Assembly: GCA_004335835.1 (NCBI GenBank)
Contig: RWJK01001652.1
Location: forward strand, 48,434-112,433
Direction: 5' to 3'
Source: Scenedesmus sp. ARA3
Lineage: Eukaryota > Chlorophyta > Chlorophyceae > Sphaeropleales > Scenedesmaceae
DNA: 64,000 nt
Program-made: the position numbers and the translations under genes
Notes under the pieces: model-generated
Seen by the model: the letters and a program-made list of their open reading frames with translations, nothing else
Database searches by the model: none
What the model was told of the DNA's origin: nothing
Shown: positions 21,071-33,237 of the stretch, piece by piece
How positions within the stretch are numbered: position 1 is the stretch's first letter
How the letters are laid out: every line of letters begins with the position of its first letter

Positions 21071-24000
21071 TCACCCCTGCTTGCCCAGCTCTATCTTCTT
21101 GGCCATGTTGAAGCCTGTGTACAGCATACTGTCCAGGATGCCAGCCACAGTGAACACGCCTCCAATAACTGCAGCAGCGGAGCAGTTACAAGGCAGCAAG
21201 GACAAAAGCAGCAAGTGAGCAAACACCTGATGCTGTTTCAAAACACAGCCCAAGCAAAGCATGCCAAAAGTGATCTTGGCTTGCATTGTCAATTCACATG
21301 TGGCATGCACGCATAGCATTGACAGCTTGCGCACATTCACTGCAGCTGCTACTGCTTCTCACACTGTGCCATTGGCAAGGGCAGCAAGCCACACAGCTGC
21401 AACCCCTTGGCAAAGGCAGCAAGCCACGCAGCTGCAACCCCTTGGCAAGGGCAGCAAGCCACGCAGCTGCAACCCCTTGGCAAGGGCAGCAAGCCACGCA
21501 GCTGCAACCCCTCCATCCCCCTCACAACCCACCTGCGCACAGCGTAGTCAGGAACTTGTACCAGTGCTTGGACTCCTCGCGCACCACCACCTGCAGCAGG
21601 CACAGTAGGCAGAGCACACAAATGCAGGTCAGCCAAGTCTAAGCAGCGGTGAGCAGACTACAGCTTCGGCTGATGCACATGGCCCTTATGCTCCTGTCCT
21701 TGCCCAGCCTGCTACCATTCAGGGCTACACAAGTACAAAGTTTTTCATGCTAGACTGTCCATCTTTACAAACCAGAAAGCTTTGCATTTTTCATGCTAGG
21801 CTGTCCATCTTGAAAAACCAGATCCTTGATTGCTGTGTAAAACTGCTGCGCATGCCGCACCTGGATGGGCGACAGGTCGTACGTGAACTTGGCTGTGGGC
21901 TGGCTGTCGCTCATGTAGGTGTGGCTGTGCGCGGTGTACTCGAATGCATCGTAGCCGGCGCCCTTGCGGCCGCCCTTGGGCTCAATGCTGGTCATCACCA
22001 CCTGCAGCACACCCAACAGGTGGAGTTACGCAATGACAACACCTTGCAACAATTTGATGAGCGGCATACAACACAGCGAGTGTGCCAGAGCTAGGCATGC
22101 ACAAGTCAAAAACATCGTCCGCCTGAGGGATGTGCTGTACCCACCCTGCGATGCGCTGTACCCACCCACCCCACCACCACACTGCAGCCTGCCAGCCCTA
22201 CACACCTGCAGGTAGTGCTCGTGCGTGTGCTGCGGGTGCTCCGAGAAGAACTGCTGCCCGTGCAGCTTGTCCAGCCACTCCGGGTTGAGCCCCAGCGGGT
22301 GCAGCTTGCGGAGCTCGTAGTACTTGCGGGGCGTGGGGCGGCTGCCAAAGTAGAGGCCGTGCACCACGTGCGTCATGTTCATCCAGGCGTGGTCAAAGGA
22401 GTGTCCCTCCGCGCGCGCGGTGAAATGCAGCGTGCCAGGCACCTTCTTCACCAGCACAAAGCCTGCGGCAAAGTGCGCAGCAGTGCTTGTGTTGGTAAGT
22501 ATGATGGGTGGATAGCTGGCGCAGAACTAGACACGATTGTAGAAGTGCAGCACATGCCAGATAACTGCACAACCAGTGAGTGAGCCAGCATATCCAACCC
22601 ACATCCTGAGCAGCAGCAATGCATACAGCGTCACATCAGCGCAGCCGCCTGCCTCATGCCTCACCTGCCACGTTGCAACCCGGTGTGCGCGGCGCCGCCT
22701 TGAGCTGGCCGTGGCGCAGGTGCGGCTGGCCCGCGCTGGGCACCAGGCTGTCAGCAAATGTCTCCAGCGCCTCCTTGGTGCGGTCGCCCATGTACGCCTG
22801 CAAGACCCAGGATACAACACAGGGTTCGAAGGCACGATTGCAAGACACACAGCGTGACCTTTATGAAGTCAGCGAGCTGGGCAACATCAGAGACTCGCGG
22901 CGCTGCCGTGAAGAACTGCAAAGGGCCAGTTGCTGACTCAGCAGTTGACGGACGCATTCAGCTGCACTAGGCGTTGCTGCTGCTGCTGCTGCCGCTGCCG
23001 TGCCCCGCGCACCTCGTGCTCGTGGTGGCCCTGAATGTAGATGTCGTCGTGTGCGCGCCTGAACACGCGGATGGAGGGGAAGGCCGTGATGAAGTGCTGC
23101 CGGCACAGGTCCACCTCAGCAGTGCAGTCCACCTGCACACCAGCACACACAAGGAGGAGGCACAACAACGTACATTAGCTTGTGAGCTTGACTGGCTGCG
23201 GCGAGCAGCGCTTACACAAGCAACTGACCAGCTTGTGAAGTTAGCTGCAACACCTGCATGCATCGCAGCCAACATAAGAAAGCAAGCAGATGTCATACAG
23301 GCGCAAAATGCACCCTCGCATCCCTACGCACCTTTGCCATGCGGATGCGGCCGTCTGCTCCCTCCGGGTACTTTTCGTGCACCGCCTTGGTGGCCGCCTC
23401 CCAGGCCGGCTCCAGGCGCTGGCACCAGTGGCACCATGGCGCGTAGAAGTTGACGACCACGATGGGGTAGCGGTTGAGCGTCTGCATGAAGTTCTCGTGG
23501 TTGATGGGCTGCGTGAGGTCCAGGTGGTCCCACTGCAGAACACATGACAGACAGATGACAACATACGCAGAACGAGGATGAGCAGCTGGAACAGATGCAA
23601 TCACTGAGGCTGCCACAGAGCAGTAGCGGCAAGCAAGCCCCTGCTGCTTGCTGCAGGGCCGATGCAGGTGCAGAGAGCTTGGAACATGCCAGAGTGCTCT
23701 GCTCGTAGTGAGTGGACGCTGCAGATTACTGCCTGCTGCTGCTGCTGCTGCTGCGCCAGTCTGCCAGGCGTGTCGCGTCCTGCTGTGCAGGCAGCTGCTT
23801 GACTGCGCCTGTGTCAACCCAGCACGGGCCGGCCCCACAGGGTGTGTGTGGGCAAGCCGAGTGAACACTGTTGCAGCCACCTGCAGCACCTGTGCCCAGC
23901 GTGGCCACCCTTCTATACTTGCAGCTGCACTAAGAGCATGCTGTTGGCGTGCTGTGCTGTGCAGGGAGTGCCGTCAACAAAGCATTGCATACCGTGCGAT

Positions 24001-25415
24001 GCCATGCAGTTGTTTGGCACTACACCATATTTTGATCCACTGCTGTGTCAGCAGCAGCACAACACTCAGCCGCACCACGCCACTCACCCACATGTCCTCA
24101 TCGTCGTACTTGGGGTCGTGCTTGTGCGTGTCCTCGTACGCTGCCCCCTGCCTGTCCATGTTCAAGTCGATGGGCGCTTTCCGCACCGTCTTGGTGAGGT
24201 TCATGCGTTTCTGCAGGCATAGGAAATAGGAGATATAGCCACAAAGCCAGATATGCAAGGCCCGACAGCCACCATGTCCAGGCATGAAGTGTAGCTTGCT
24301 GTTGACGCCTGCACAGCAACTGGGCTGGCGAGGCTGCACAGCAGAGTTGTCTGCTGTTTCTACTGCTGGCTGCACTGCGTGATGGCAGCTCTGGTTTCCG
24401 CGTGAAGAGCAGCAGTTTGCCAGCAGCTTCTGGCAATATGCTGCTGCTTCACAGATGCTTTGCAAGGATACTGTCGTCAGTGCGCCTGCTGCAGTGCTGC
24501 TGCCAAGTAAGCCGACGTCAGCTGCTGCAGGCTGCTGCTGCTGTTTGCTGCTGCTCACCGTGCCCAAAGCGTCGCTGACATCCAGCGTTGCAAACTCGCA
24601 TGATAACGCTGGGAAGCTGCAAGCAAACATTGATGCGGCAGATGAGTCATGAGCGAAGACAGCAGCAATCTGCTGCAGCACAACGGTTGAAATCAGTACT
24701 GCAGGCGAACAGGTGACAATGACGTGAAACCAGCTGCACGCCGCTGTTCCTACAAAAGATCTTCTACCATTTGCACTGCCTGTGGGGTTTGACCAGGACG
24801 CGACATGCTGCCAAGAGCAGCGGCAACAGCTGTGCAAGCAACTGCTGCATACCTGACATTAAATGTGACCTTCAGCAGCTCATTCTGTGCACTTCTGTCA
24901 ACTACCAGCTCTGTGGTTGTCCTAACAGACAGGAATGAAGACAGCTCCTGCACATGCATGGGCCAGAAAGGTGAGTTGGTTGGAGTGGAGGCAGTGTGGG
25001 TTAGCTCGGTTGGACTGCCTGCTTCCCAACAGAGGGCTCGCCTGTCCTGCAAGCCCGGAAGCAAAACTTTGCCATAGCCTTCTTACCAATATCAACAGAA
25101 TAGTGATGAGAGCGGCAGCTGCTATCGAGATCCATGCCCCAGTAAGCGTTGCCTCCGTAAGATCACTGCAATGTGCCAATCAAACAGTATACGAGTCAAC
25201 TCGCATATGGCTTTCGGCATCACTGAGGTCCGCACAGGCCTTTGGTGTGATCCCCGGCTGCAGCAGCTGGGTGAGCACCACTGTCCCCGGCCGGCTGTGC
25301 TCAGCTGGACCGAAGTGCGCTGCAAAAGAGTAGCGAGCGTTCTCAAGTTGCACCTGGGAATCTTTTTGTAGAAGTCCACGCTCTTCAGCCGTGAGAGTGC
25401 TCTGCTGGGAGCCAT
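21071..25415 (-). CDS. PDI-C-type ER protein: thioredoxin domain within an ERGIC/ERV framework
   Basis: Resembles plant PDIL5-3/5-4: an N-terminal ERGIC segment, one TM helix, a thioredoxin domain, a COPII-coated-ERV domain and a C-terminal TM helix. ATG 25413-25415 (MAPSRALSRLKSVDFYKKIP); TM1 in exon 2 (WISIAAAALITILLIL, near 25100). The thioredoxin exon (about 23338-23535) has APWCHWCQRLEPAW, followed by VDCTAEVDLCRQHFITAFPSIRVF. The ERV part has HAWNMTH-like HAWMNMTHVVHGLYFG and FTYDLSPIQ. The last exon encodes VIGGVFTVAGILDSMLYTGFNMAKK and a short tail ending KQG at TGA 21071-21073. Likely role: disulfide chemistry on cargo cycling between ER and Golgi. Unlike plant members with a single active-site Cys, as I recall them, this one keeps a full CxxC. 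Family call firm; cargo unknown. Confidence 0.85.
21380..21510 (-). repeat. 35-bp minisatellite in a PDI-C gene intron
   Basis: About four near-identical 35-bp units (start GCAGCAAGCCAC, end CCCCTTGGCAAGG) in the intron before the last exon. Copies two and three are identical. This is a plain intronic tandem repeat that does not include an exon edge. Confidence 0.85.
21730..21815 (-). repeat. Intronic tandem duplication (PDI-C gene)
   Basis: Two diverged copies, about 55 bp apart, of a segment reading TTTTTCATGCTAGRCTGTCC on the plus strand. They lie inside an intron. Unlike the echoes in other genes it includes no recognisable splice junction. Confidence 0.65.
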
Positions 25416-26203
25416 GTTTGCACAGCAGCACCTGGAGCACCAGACCTGCTCGCGGTGTTCCTACAGATGCGTGATGAATCAGGCGAGACGGGCATGTGTT
25501 CAGGTGGGAGCCACCGCTGTCATGTGACCCCAGGTGAGTGAGGTGTGGGTGTGACAAGTGTCAGTTAAGTGAGGATTGGTTTTTCCACCTGGGTTGGGAT
25601 TAGTTTTGTCGCGCTTGCACCCGAGCGACACAGAAGAGATGATCAACAAACATCTTGCGATATTTGTAGCACCTGAGCACGACTGCTGCTTCAATTCCAC
25701 CGCCATGTTGCATGCCCATGGATGCCATCCACTGTGACGGTGTTGCACACAGTGAGCCACAGCAGCAAGGGCATGCCTGCTGTTGGCTCGCATGTCACAA
25801 TCAGGTTGCACTATTTAGACACTATTGCACGTTTCTTGGTGATGGATAAAGCTTGCCACAGCCCTGACGCTGGACAGAGCTCTGCATCCCGTCTTGCCAT
25901 GAAAACCTTGATTGCTGTCGGTGCGGGATCGCCCAACGCACGCAACTGGCACCTCGTTCCTTCAGTCAATAAATTTGACTCAGCCTAGAACTGCAGGCAG
26001 CCCGTGAACCCCCGGCTGATGAAAAATGTGAGCATCACTCATGTGACGACGACCAACTTGAAGTTGGTCCCGGACCAACATTGGCAATGTTCCAGAATGT
26101 TCACGGTGAAACTTCGGCTTATTGGGGTGCAAGCAGCAGCAGCATTGGTGCATTATGGTCACTTCCTGTCGTGTGTTGGTGATGAGAAGCACGTGTAAGT
26201 GGC

Positions 26204-26440
26204 ATGACATTTGCCAAACCATTGCCTGTACATGAACGCACCAGTCGTTATGGTGGCAGGCGAGCTAATGGTGATACAGCATGTCCGGCGTGTGGTGCTG
26301 GTGTGGTGTCATTGTCACATTTGTTGTTTGATTGTGCTGCGACGTCTGTGCAAAGAGATGAGATGTTTAATGAAATTAGGGCTTTGTCTGGTTGCGCTGC
26401 AAAATTGCGTAACTTGTTGTCTACTAGCAGTTTCCCGTGA
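26204..26440 (+). mobile_element. Fragment of a LINE-like retrotransposon ORF2 C-terminus
   Basis: The frame reads LPVHERTSRYGGRR then CPACGAGVVSLSHLLFDC and QRDEMFNEI. This matches the zinc-knuckle region (C-x2-C...H-x4-C) that follows the reverse transcriptase in many plant and algal LINEs. It ends at a stop at 26438-26440, and no upstream reverse-transcriptase motif is visible, so it is a truncated relic. It lies just left of the gap, where repeats commonly break assemblies. The 'M' at the frame start need not be a real start. Confidence 0.5.
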
Positions 26441-26543
26441 CTACGTCACTCCTATCTAGTAATTACGGGAGGCACCCTTTTTGCTCAGGGCAGCAGTTGC
26501 AACACCTGCAATCTTAGAAGCCACCCATGATCATCCCTATCCC

Positions 26544-26752
26544 NNNNNNNNNNNNNNNNNNNNNNNNNNNNNNNNNNNNNNNNNNNNNNNNNNNNNNNNN
26601 NNNNNNNNNNNNNNNNNNNNNNNNNNNNNNNNNNNNNNNNNNNNNNNNNNNNNNNNNNNNNNNNNNNNNNNNNNNNNNNNNNNNNNNNNNNNNNNNNNNN
26701 NNNNNNNNNNNNNNNNNNNNNNNNNNNNNNNNNNNNNNNNNNNNNNNNNNNN
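26544..26752. other. Assembly gap (209 N)
   Basis: A run of 209 unknown bases. Flanks show no shared sequence I could match by eye. Confidence 1.
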
Positions 26753-27288
26753 CTGATTTTTTTGAAAAGGCTTGGGGTGTGCGTAATGCTTGCAAACACG
26801 AGGGTGTAGTTGCCGGTCCATTGGGGCGCGGGGCCGATGGCGTTGATGCTATGGCTTGATGAGTAACATGAAACCATTGCCTGGAACATGATGCGGCGTC
26901 TGTCGGCCTGAGACACAGTGTGGAGACATGATGCATGCACGCAACGCAAACGCTTGATGTGTACACCAGCGACACAGTGACGTGGCCAATCCTAGCCAAC
27001 GATCTTCAAAGCTCCAACCACACAAGATTGGACCGTGTAATGGCGTAAGGATGTCATGACGCCATGTCACCACCTGTACCCTACCACGCTTTGCTCCTGG
27101 GTGCAGCCAAGCCAGCCTCTTACATGCAGCTGCACCTAACACATTGTGAAAGGTGCATCTCGCAAACGCTCACCCTGAAGCTCCCAGCCTCAAGGATCCT
27201 TGCATCTGACTGCTTGAGACACGCCAGCAGCAGCGTTGGCATCAACAGCACTGCTGAGCAGTAGCAGCAGCAACAGCACGCTCCAGCC

Positions 27289-28852
27289 ATGTTGCGCCGC
27301 TGCCAATGCACCACTGGTACTACACGCTGGAGAAACGTACGAGTGCGAGATGGAAAGATGTACGTGCCTTCTGACAGGTACGTGTGTTGCGCCAGATCGC
27401 GACACAGACCTGGGACCTTCGCCTACCCGCATACGCACATGTTTCTACTGCATACACACCAAGCTGGTCCTCGTGCCTATGTTATGTTTAGTTGAATGGT
27501 TGTAGTGCTGTTTTGCTGGCTGGTCAGTCTTCTGGTTGCTGCTGCCAATCAAAAAGTCAATTGACGTTCCTGCTCGTAGTTTCGGAGGCCTTTCTCCTGA
27601 GAGGAAGGCTTCCCAGGCTTTGCAGAGTCTTTTTACATTCATCTCAGCCAAGTAAGCAGGCAGGACGTACCCTGACATAGTCAAGGCAGTACCTGTGCAC
27701 ATCAGTACCTAGACTGCCATGTTGGCGCTTTATTGGTATCAGGCTGTCTGCTGTATGCTCACAGCCAAGCTGTCACCATTCGAACACACAAGGAACCCTT
27801 TACATGTGCATGGAGCAGCTCATCACACAAGTCGGCACCCGCCATCTGTGATGTCAATCTGCATACGGCACAGCCTGAATGCGTATGGCCTGTGCAGAAG
27901 CATGCAAACGCTGGAGCGCCTTTGTGTTGTGCTTGCAGGATTGTCTTGGCACAGCTTGAGGGCAGTGGCCGGGGAGCCCTGGCATCATACAACCAAGAGC
28001 AGTATAAGGCCCTGTTCAGCCACTTGCAGGAAGCGTCTCTGAGCGACCCGCACGCATGGCTGGAGCAGCTGATGCGCAAAGACAAGGCGCTCGGTGAGCA
28101 GTAGCAACAGCAGCAACCGCTGCTTGGTGGCAATACCTGGTGCTGCACTGGCATTAGCATGTGCAAGACCTTGTAATGGCACTACATCAGTTGCACAGTC
28201 ATCAAGGATGTTGATCGTCTGTGACCGCTGCTGTCTCGTTGCAGCGCTGCGCTTGATGGAAGTGCGTGCTGCTTACAGCAAAACAGACTTTGAGTGGGAC
28301 CAGCTGCAGCGGCTGTCAGTGGAGGCTTTGAACAAGTCAAACCTGCAGTTGATGCGCGAGGCTGCAACAGCCAGCCTGCAGGCAACAGCAGCGGCAACCG
28401 CGGAAGTGGCAGCAACAAGAGAGACAGCAGAGAGCATACTTGAGCAGGAACAGCCTGCCACAGCAGTCACAGCACAAGAGCAGCAGCAGCGGCAGCAAGA
28501 AGCGCCAGAGCAGGAACAGCAGGCGCAGCCTGCAAACACTGCACCAGCAGCAGAGGCTAGCAGCAGCAGCGCTGAATGCGAGGACACGTCAAAAGGTGCG
28601 AGCAATGTGGTTGCTGCAGATGCTGTACATGGAGACGTCCGCTTACACAAGCTGCACAAATGCCATGCTGTATGGTGTGTATGGTGTACGTTGTGTGCAA
28701 CATCTGCTGCCGTGCTCAGTTGTATGCTTGTTGTTGTCTGAGCTGCTGATGTGCCTTCCACATGCTGTACTGCAGAGGCAACAGTTTCAGATTCAGGAAC
28801 ACAGACACCTAGCAGCAACAGTCAGGAGCTGCAGCAGCAACAGGAACAGTAG
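27289..28852 (+). CDS. rbcX: RbcX-type Rubisco assembly chaperone
   Basis: RbcX binds the C-terminus of newly folded Rubisco large subunits in the plastid and stabilises dimers for L8 assembly. Exons join in phase: about 27535-27650 (SFGGLSPERKASQALQSLFTFISAK), about 27940-28093 (IVLAQLEGSGRGALASYNQ ... HAWLEQLMRKDKAL), about 28244-28593 (ALRLMEVRAAYSKTDFEWDQLQ ... SNLQLMREAA) and about 28774-28852, stop TAG. The helical core is complete. After it comes a roughly 100-residue Ala/Glu/Gln-rich tail, longer than in plant RbcX as I know it. The first exon is uncertain: ATG at 27289 opens a 30-codon Arg-rich frame suited to a transit peptide, but I could not find a phase-matching junction to 27535. 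No echoes are seen in its introns. Confidence 0.8.
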
Positions 28853-29072
28853 CAGTAGCAGTAGCAGTAGCAGTACTAACAGAGCACAGCAGCTCACACC
28901 ATCAGCAGTCAAGTAGAGTGTGCAGTGCAGGGTTGTGCAGAGTTGTATGGGCAACACACCGGTTGCAGTTCTGTGTTCTTGCAGGTTTGCTTCTTGTGCT
29001 TTCACAGATAACTCTTCTGGTCAGTGTGACGCCAGTCAACAGCTAAGTAACAAAGATCTCTAGAACGCCTTC

Positions 29073-32000
29073 ATGACAGCACCAGCAGGCGCCCAGCAGC
29101 AGCTGGCAGCAGCAGGCATAGGGCAGCAGGAGGAGCAGCAGCAACGGCAGGCGCAGCCTTCTGACTTGGATGACAGCAGCAGCAGCATCAACAACACAGA
29201 GCTCCCTCCTGTTACAGCAGCGACGGCCGTGGATGCACCAGCAGCCGACTCTGATGCTGAAGCACGCGTGCTGCAGCTGCTGCCTGGCCTGTCGCCAGCG
29301 GCGGTGCCTGCAGTCGCTGCGCGCATGCTGGATGGTGCTGCTGTGACCATGGGGCGGCGCCTGGGCTGCGGCGCGTTTGCGACGGTGTACGAGGCGCAGC
29401 TAGCGGGCAGCAGGGCCAAGTGGGTGGTCAAGCGCCTGGACCGTGTGGCGCCGGAGCACGCGCAGCAGGTGCGCGGCAGGGACATGCGGCATTCGTTGTG
29501 GGTGTCCTGCAAGCGCGCATGCATGTGGTGTGAAACATGGTCTGCATGCAGCTTCTGTTGCTGTATGCACTGATTGTGGCATCGCCGGCATCGGCTGTCT
29601 GTCTGCTGCCCTGTGTGCTGATGCTCGCCTGCTGCGCTGGGCTGCTGCTGATGCTTCTCCTCTGTTGCCGCTGCACCTGGTCAGGTGTCCAACGAGGTGG
29701 AGGTGCTGACGGCTGCGGGCAGCCACCCCAACCTGGTGCCCTTCAGGGGCTGGTGGCGGGACGCAGGCGGCGTGCTGTGCCTGCTGTTGGGCCACTGCGA
29801 AGGCGGCACGCTGGCGGCGCTGCTCAAGGTAAAGCTGCGTTCTCCGGCGCTGGATTTTGTAATTTGGGGCGGCAGCTGGTTTTTGAGTGGTATCGACACT
29901 TGGGACAGCTACAGCTACGACGATCAAAGTGCCAGTGTGCCAGCTCTGTGTGCAGCAGCAACTTGGGTTTGCACTGCACCCCGCGCATCACTCATGCTGC
30001 CACATGTGTGCGATGCCGCTGCGCCTGCAGAGCCGCGCCGGCGGGTCGGAGCAGGGCCTGTTTGAGGAGGACATGGTCATGTGCTGGTTTGTGCAGCTGC
30101 TGCTGGCGCTGCACCACCTGCACTGCCGCCGCGTGCTGCACCGCGACTTGAAGCCCGACAATGTGCTGCTGTCCGGCAACCTGCGCGTGGCGCGGCTGGC
30201 GGACTTTGGCGTGTCCAAGCAGCTGGAGGCGGGCGTGGGGCTGGCGGTGACATGCCTGGGTGAGTGGAGTGGTGGATTGCTGGGGGGCTGCAGCAGAGGG
30301 TGAAGCCGGTAGTGTGGTGCTGCTTATGCGTATTGGTGGATGCTTGGGATGGTGCAGATATGGTGGGAACTGGCGCGAGAAGTAGATGCAACTGCAGCTG
30401 ATGTGACCTGCCGTTTGCGGCGTCATTGCAGGCACGCCGCACTACATGTCGCCCGAGGTGATCACGCACCGGCCCTACACCTTCGCCAGCGACATGTGGG
30501 CCCTGGGCGCGGTGCTGTACGAGATGGCGGCGCGCAGGCCTGCCTTTGACGCGCGGGGGCTGCCCCAGGTGAGGCTGGTGTCACTAGCGTGCAGTCAGGC
30601 CAGCGCATGCAACAGCTGCGATGTGAGGAGAGCTGTGACCACGTACGCATCATCCTGAAATTGAAGAATGGCTGCTCCACCGTCACTGCAACGAGGCAGC
30701 CTTCCTGCACGCATGTGTCAGTTTTGACAGCGACGCGTTGAGAGTGAGCAGGGTGCAACCGCTTGCAACAATAGGGAGTGAAAGAGACATTTTCACGGCA
30801 CTGTTGCGCTCACTGCGCTTCTGCCTGTGCCTGTGCCCCCATGCAGCTGGTGGTGAAGATCCTGCGCAACGCGTACATGCCGCTGCCGCTGAGCTGCAGC
30901 AGGCCGCTGCAGCAGCTGGTGGGCATGCTGCTGCGCGCTGACCCGGACGACAGGCCCACCACGGCAGACCTGCTGGCCACCTCACTGGTGCGCAAGCACT
31001 TGCAGCTGCTGCTGGGCCTGGCACAGGGCGTGCACCGCGCACCAGCCGCAGCATCAGCAGGGCCAGCAGCAGCAGCAGCAGAGGTAGAGCAAGCTAATGC
31101 AGCAGGTGGCAGCCGCAGCGGCACTCCCGAGGTGGGCAAGCGCGGCAGCAGCAGCAGCAGCAGCCAGGCAGCTGCGGCAGCAGGTGTTACGGCGGACAGC
31201 AGATCAGCAGCAACTTCCATGCAGCAGCTGGAGCAGCAGCAGCAGCAGCAGCTGCAGCAGCAGGAGGAGGACGACGCGGCTGCTGAGGAAGTGCAGCTGG
31301 GAGGTGGGCTGTCGCTTGCGCTGCGTGACATGATGCTGGCCGTCAAGCGCATGGCTAAGGTGCCTCTGCATGCAGGAGGTAGCAACAACAGCACCCCTCC
31401 TAGGCGCCGACGCGCAGCAGCAGTAGCAGCAGCAGGGCCCGTTGTTGCTGGGGACGGCAGCAATGCTCCGGCTGCTGATGGCAGTGCTGACAGCAACAGC
31501 AACAGCGGTGAGCAGCCCAGCAGCAGCAGCCCTGCATGTGGTGAGCGGCAGGCTGGCGGCAGCAGAGGCGGCGCACGGGCACGGCAAGGCAGCGACAAGC
31601 AGCAGGCGCCACCAGGAGGCAGCAGCAGCGCTGATGGGCTTGACGCAGAACCAGCAGCGTCACGCAGCACATCCGTCAGTGCTGGCGCAGCTGCATATGC
31701 TGCGCTGCCCACGCCTGTTGCCGTGCCAGCCACGAAGCGGCCGTCGCTGCATGCGTGGGATGCCAGCGCCGCGTATGAGGTGCAGCAGAAGAAGCGCGCG
31801 GAGGCGCGCTACCAGGCGCGCATCATGGAGCAGCGCATGGCGCGGGAGCAGGTGGGCGGGGTGATGGCAGCAGGCTGCAGTGAGGATGAGCTGGCATGAC
31901 AGCAAATGCAAGCACATGTTGCTGGCAGCAGCCGGAGCACTGGCCAAGTTGAAGTACTTGCATGGGTGGTTTGGGCAACAGGTGGGATTGTGTCAGGATG

Positions 32001-33203
32001 CTGTGCCTGCCTGCATTGTGAAGGCTGCAGCAGTGGCGTGTAGCTCATGTTCGCATGAAGCAGCCGTGCAGGACCAGTGCTGAATATCTTGCTGACGTTG
32101 CTGCTGCTGCTGCTGCCCCGTGCTGTGCAGGCTCGCCAGCGACGCAAGGAGCTGGACCCCGCAGCAGCAGCCAGAGCAGCAGCACAGCAGCAGGAGCTGG
32201 ATCTGCTGCAGGAGGCGCAGCGCCGCGGCCGCCAGGCAGCAGCAGCAGCAGCAGCAGACAGCAGCAGCGGCAGCAGCGAGCCGCTCAGCTTGTCTGCAGA
32301 GGCGGCAGCAGCTGCCGCAGCAGCCGTGCAGGATGAGCAGCTGCAGCTGCTGCTGGAGCAGCTGCGCGGCAATGCGGCGGCAAGGGCGCCTGGCAGCAGC
32401 AATGCTAGCAGCCCGCTGCCTTGGGTTGCTGCAGGCGATGTGGCTGATGATGTTGTGGGTGATGGCGGCGGCAGTGCAATGGGCTCGAATGATGAGGAAG
32501 TGGAAGAGGAGTTGGGCTTGGATGATGGGCTGGACTCCTCTGCAGATGCTGTTGGTGATGATGAGGACTATGCACAGGCCCTGGCACTGGTTGCAGCAAG
32601 TGAGGGCAGTGCGCAGGCAGCGGCTGATGCCGCAGCAGGCAGCACGGCAGTGCGCCAAGCAGCAGGCAGGGCGGCCGCAGCGGCAGGCAGGGCGTGGCGG
32701 CTGGTGATGGCTTCGCTGGAGGACGAGGCCTTTGCAGCACTGCTGCCACCATGCAAGGCCTCCGCCTTTGCACCAGAACCACCTGCAGCAATTGTTGCAG
32801 CAGCAGCTCAGGCAAGCCCATCTGTCTCAACTCAGCAGCAGCTGGATGGCGCAGTAGGGCCTGACGTAGTTTCTGCTGTTGTTGATGACGCCGTCGCTCC
32901 GATAAGTCTGGAAGATGATGACAGCGGCCTGCCGCAGCTGCTGCAGTCGCCTGACAGCCCTACCAGCAGCCCACGGCACCGCAACAAGCAGCAGCACGGC
33001 AGCAGTGCAGCCATCAACCTGCAACAGCAGCAGCAGCAGCACATGCAGGAGTTCAACAGCTTGGAGCAGCAGCTGGAGTCGGCGCTGCAGCAGTCTGACT
33101 CAGCAGCAGCGCAGCAGCTCATCAGCAGCATCTACCGCATGAGCCTGTCGCTCAAGCCAGCCAGCAGCAGCAGCACGCAAGCTGCATCAGACGCTGACCT
33201 GGA

Positions 33204-33237
<34 letters not shown>

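Larger units (their letters stand above)
25416..27288. other. Intergenic between divergent PDI-C and RbcX genes
   Basis: Likely holds both promoters, a degenerate LINE-like fragment and the assembly gap (both listed). Codon-like structure is otherwise absent. Frames crossing the gap are artefacts of N. Confidence 0.5.

Noticed and set aside
21380..21510. CRISPR-like array
   Set aside because: 35-bp units follow each other without unique spacers; it is a plain minisatellite in a eukaryotic intron.
26481..26999. Open frames crossing the N run
   Set aside because: They are open only because N cannot encode a stop; no real sequence supports them.
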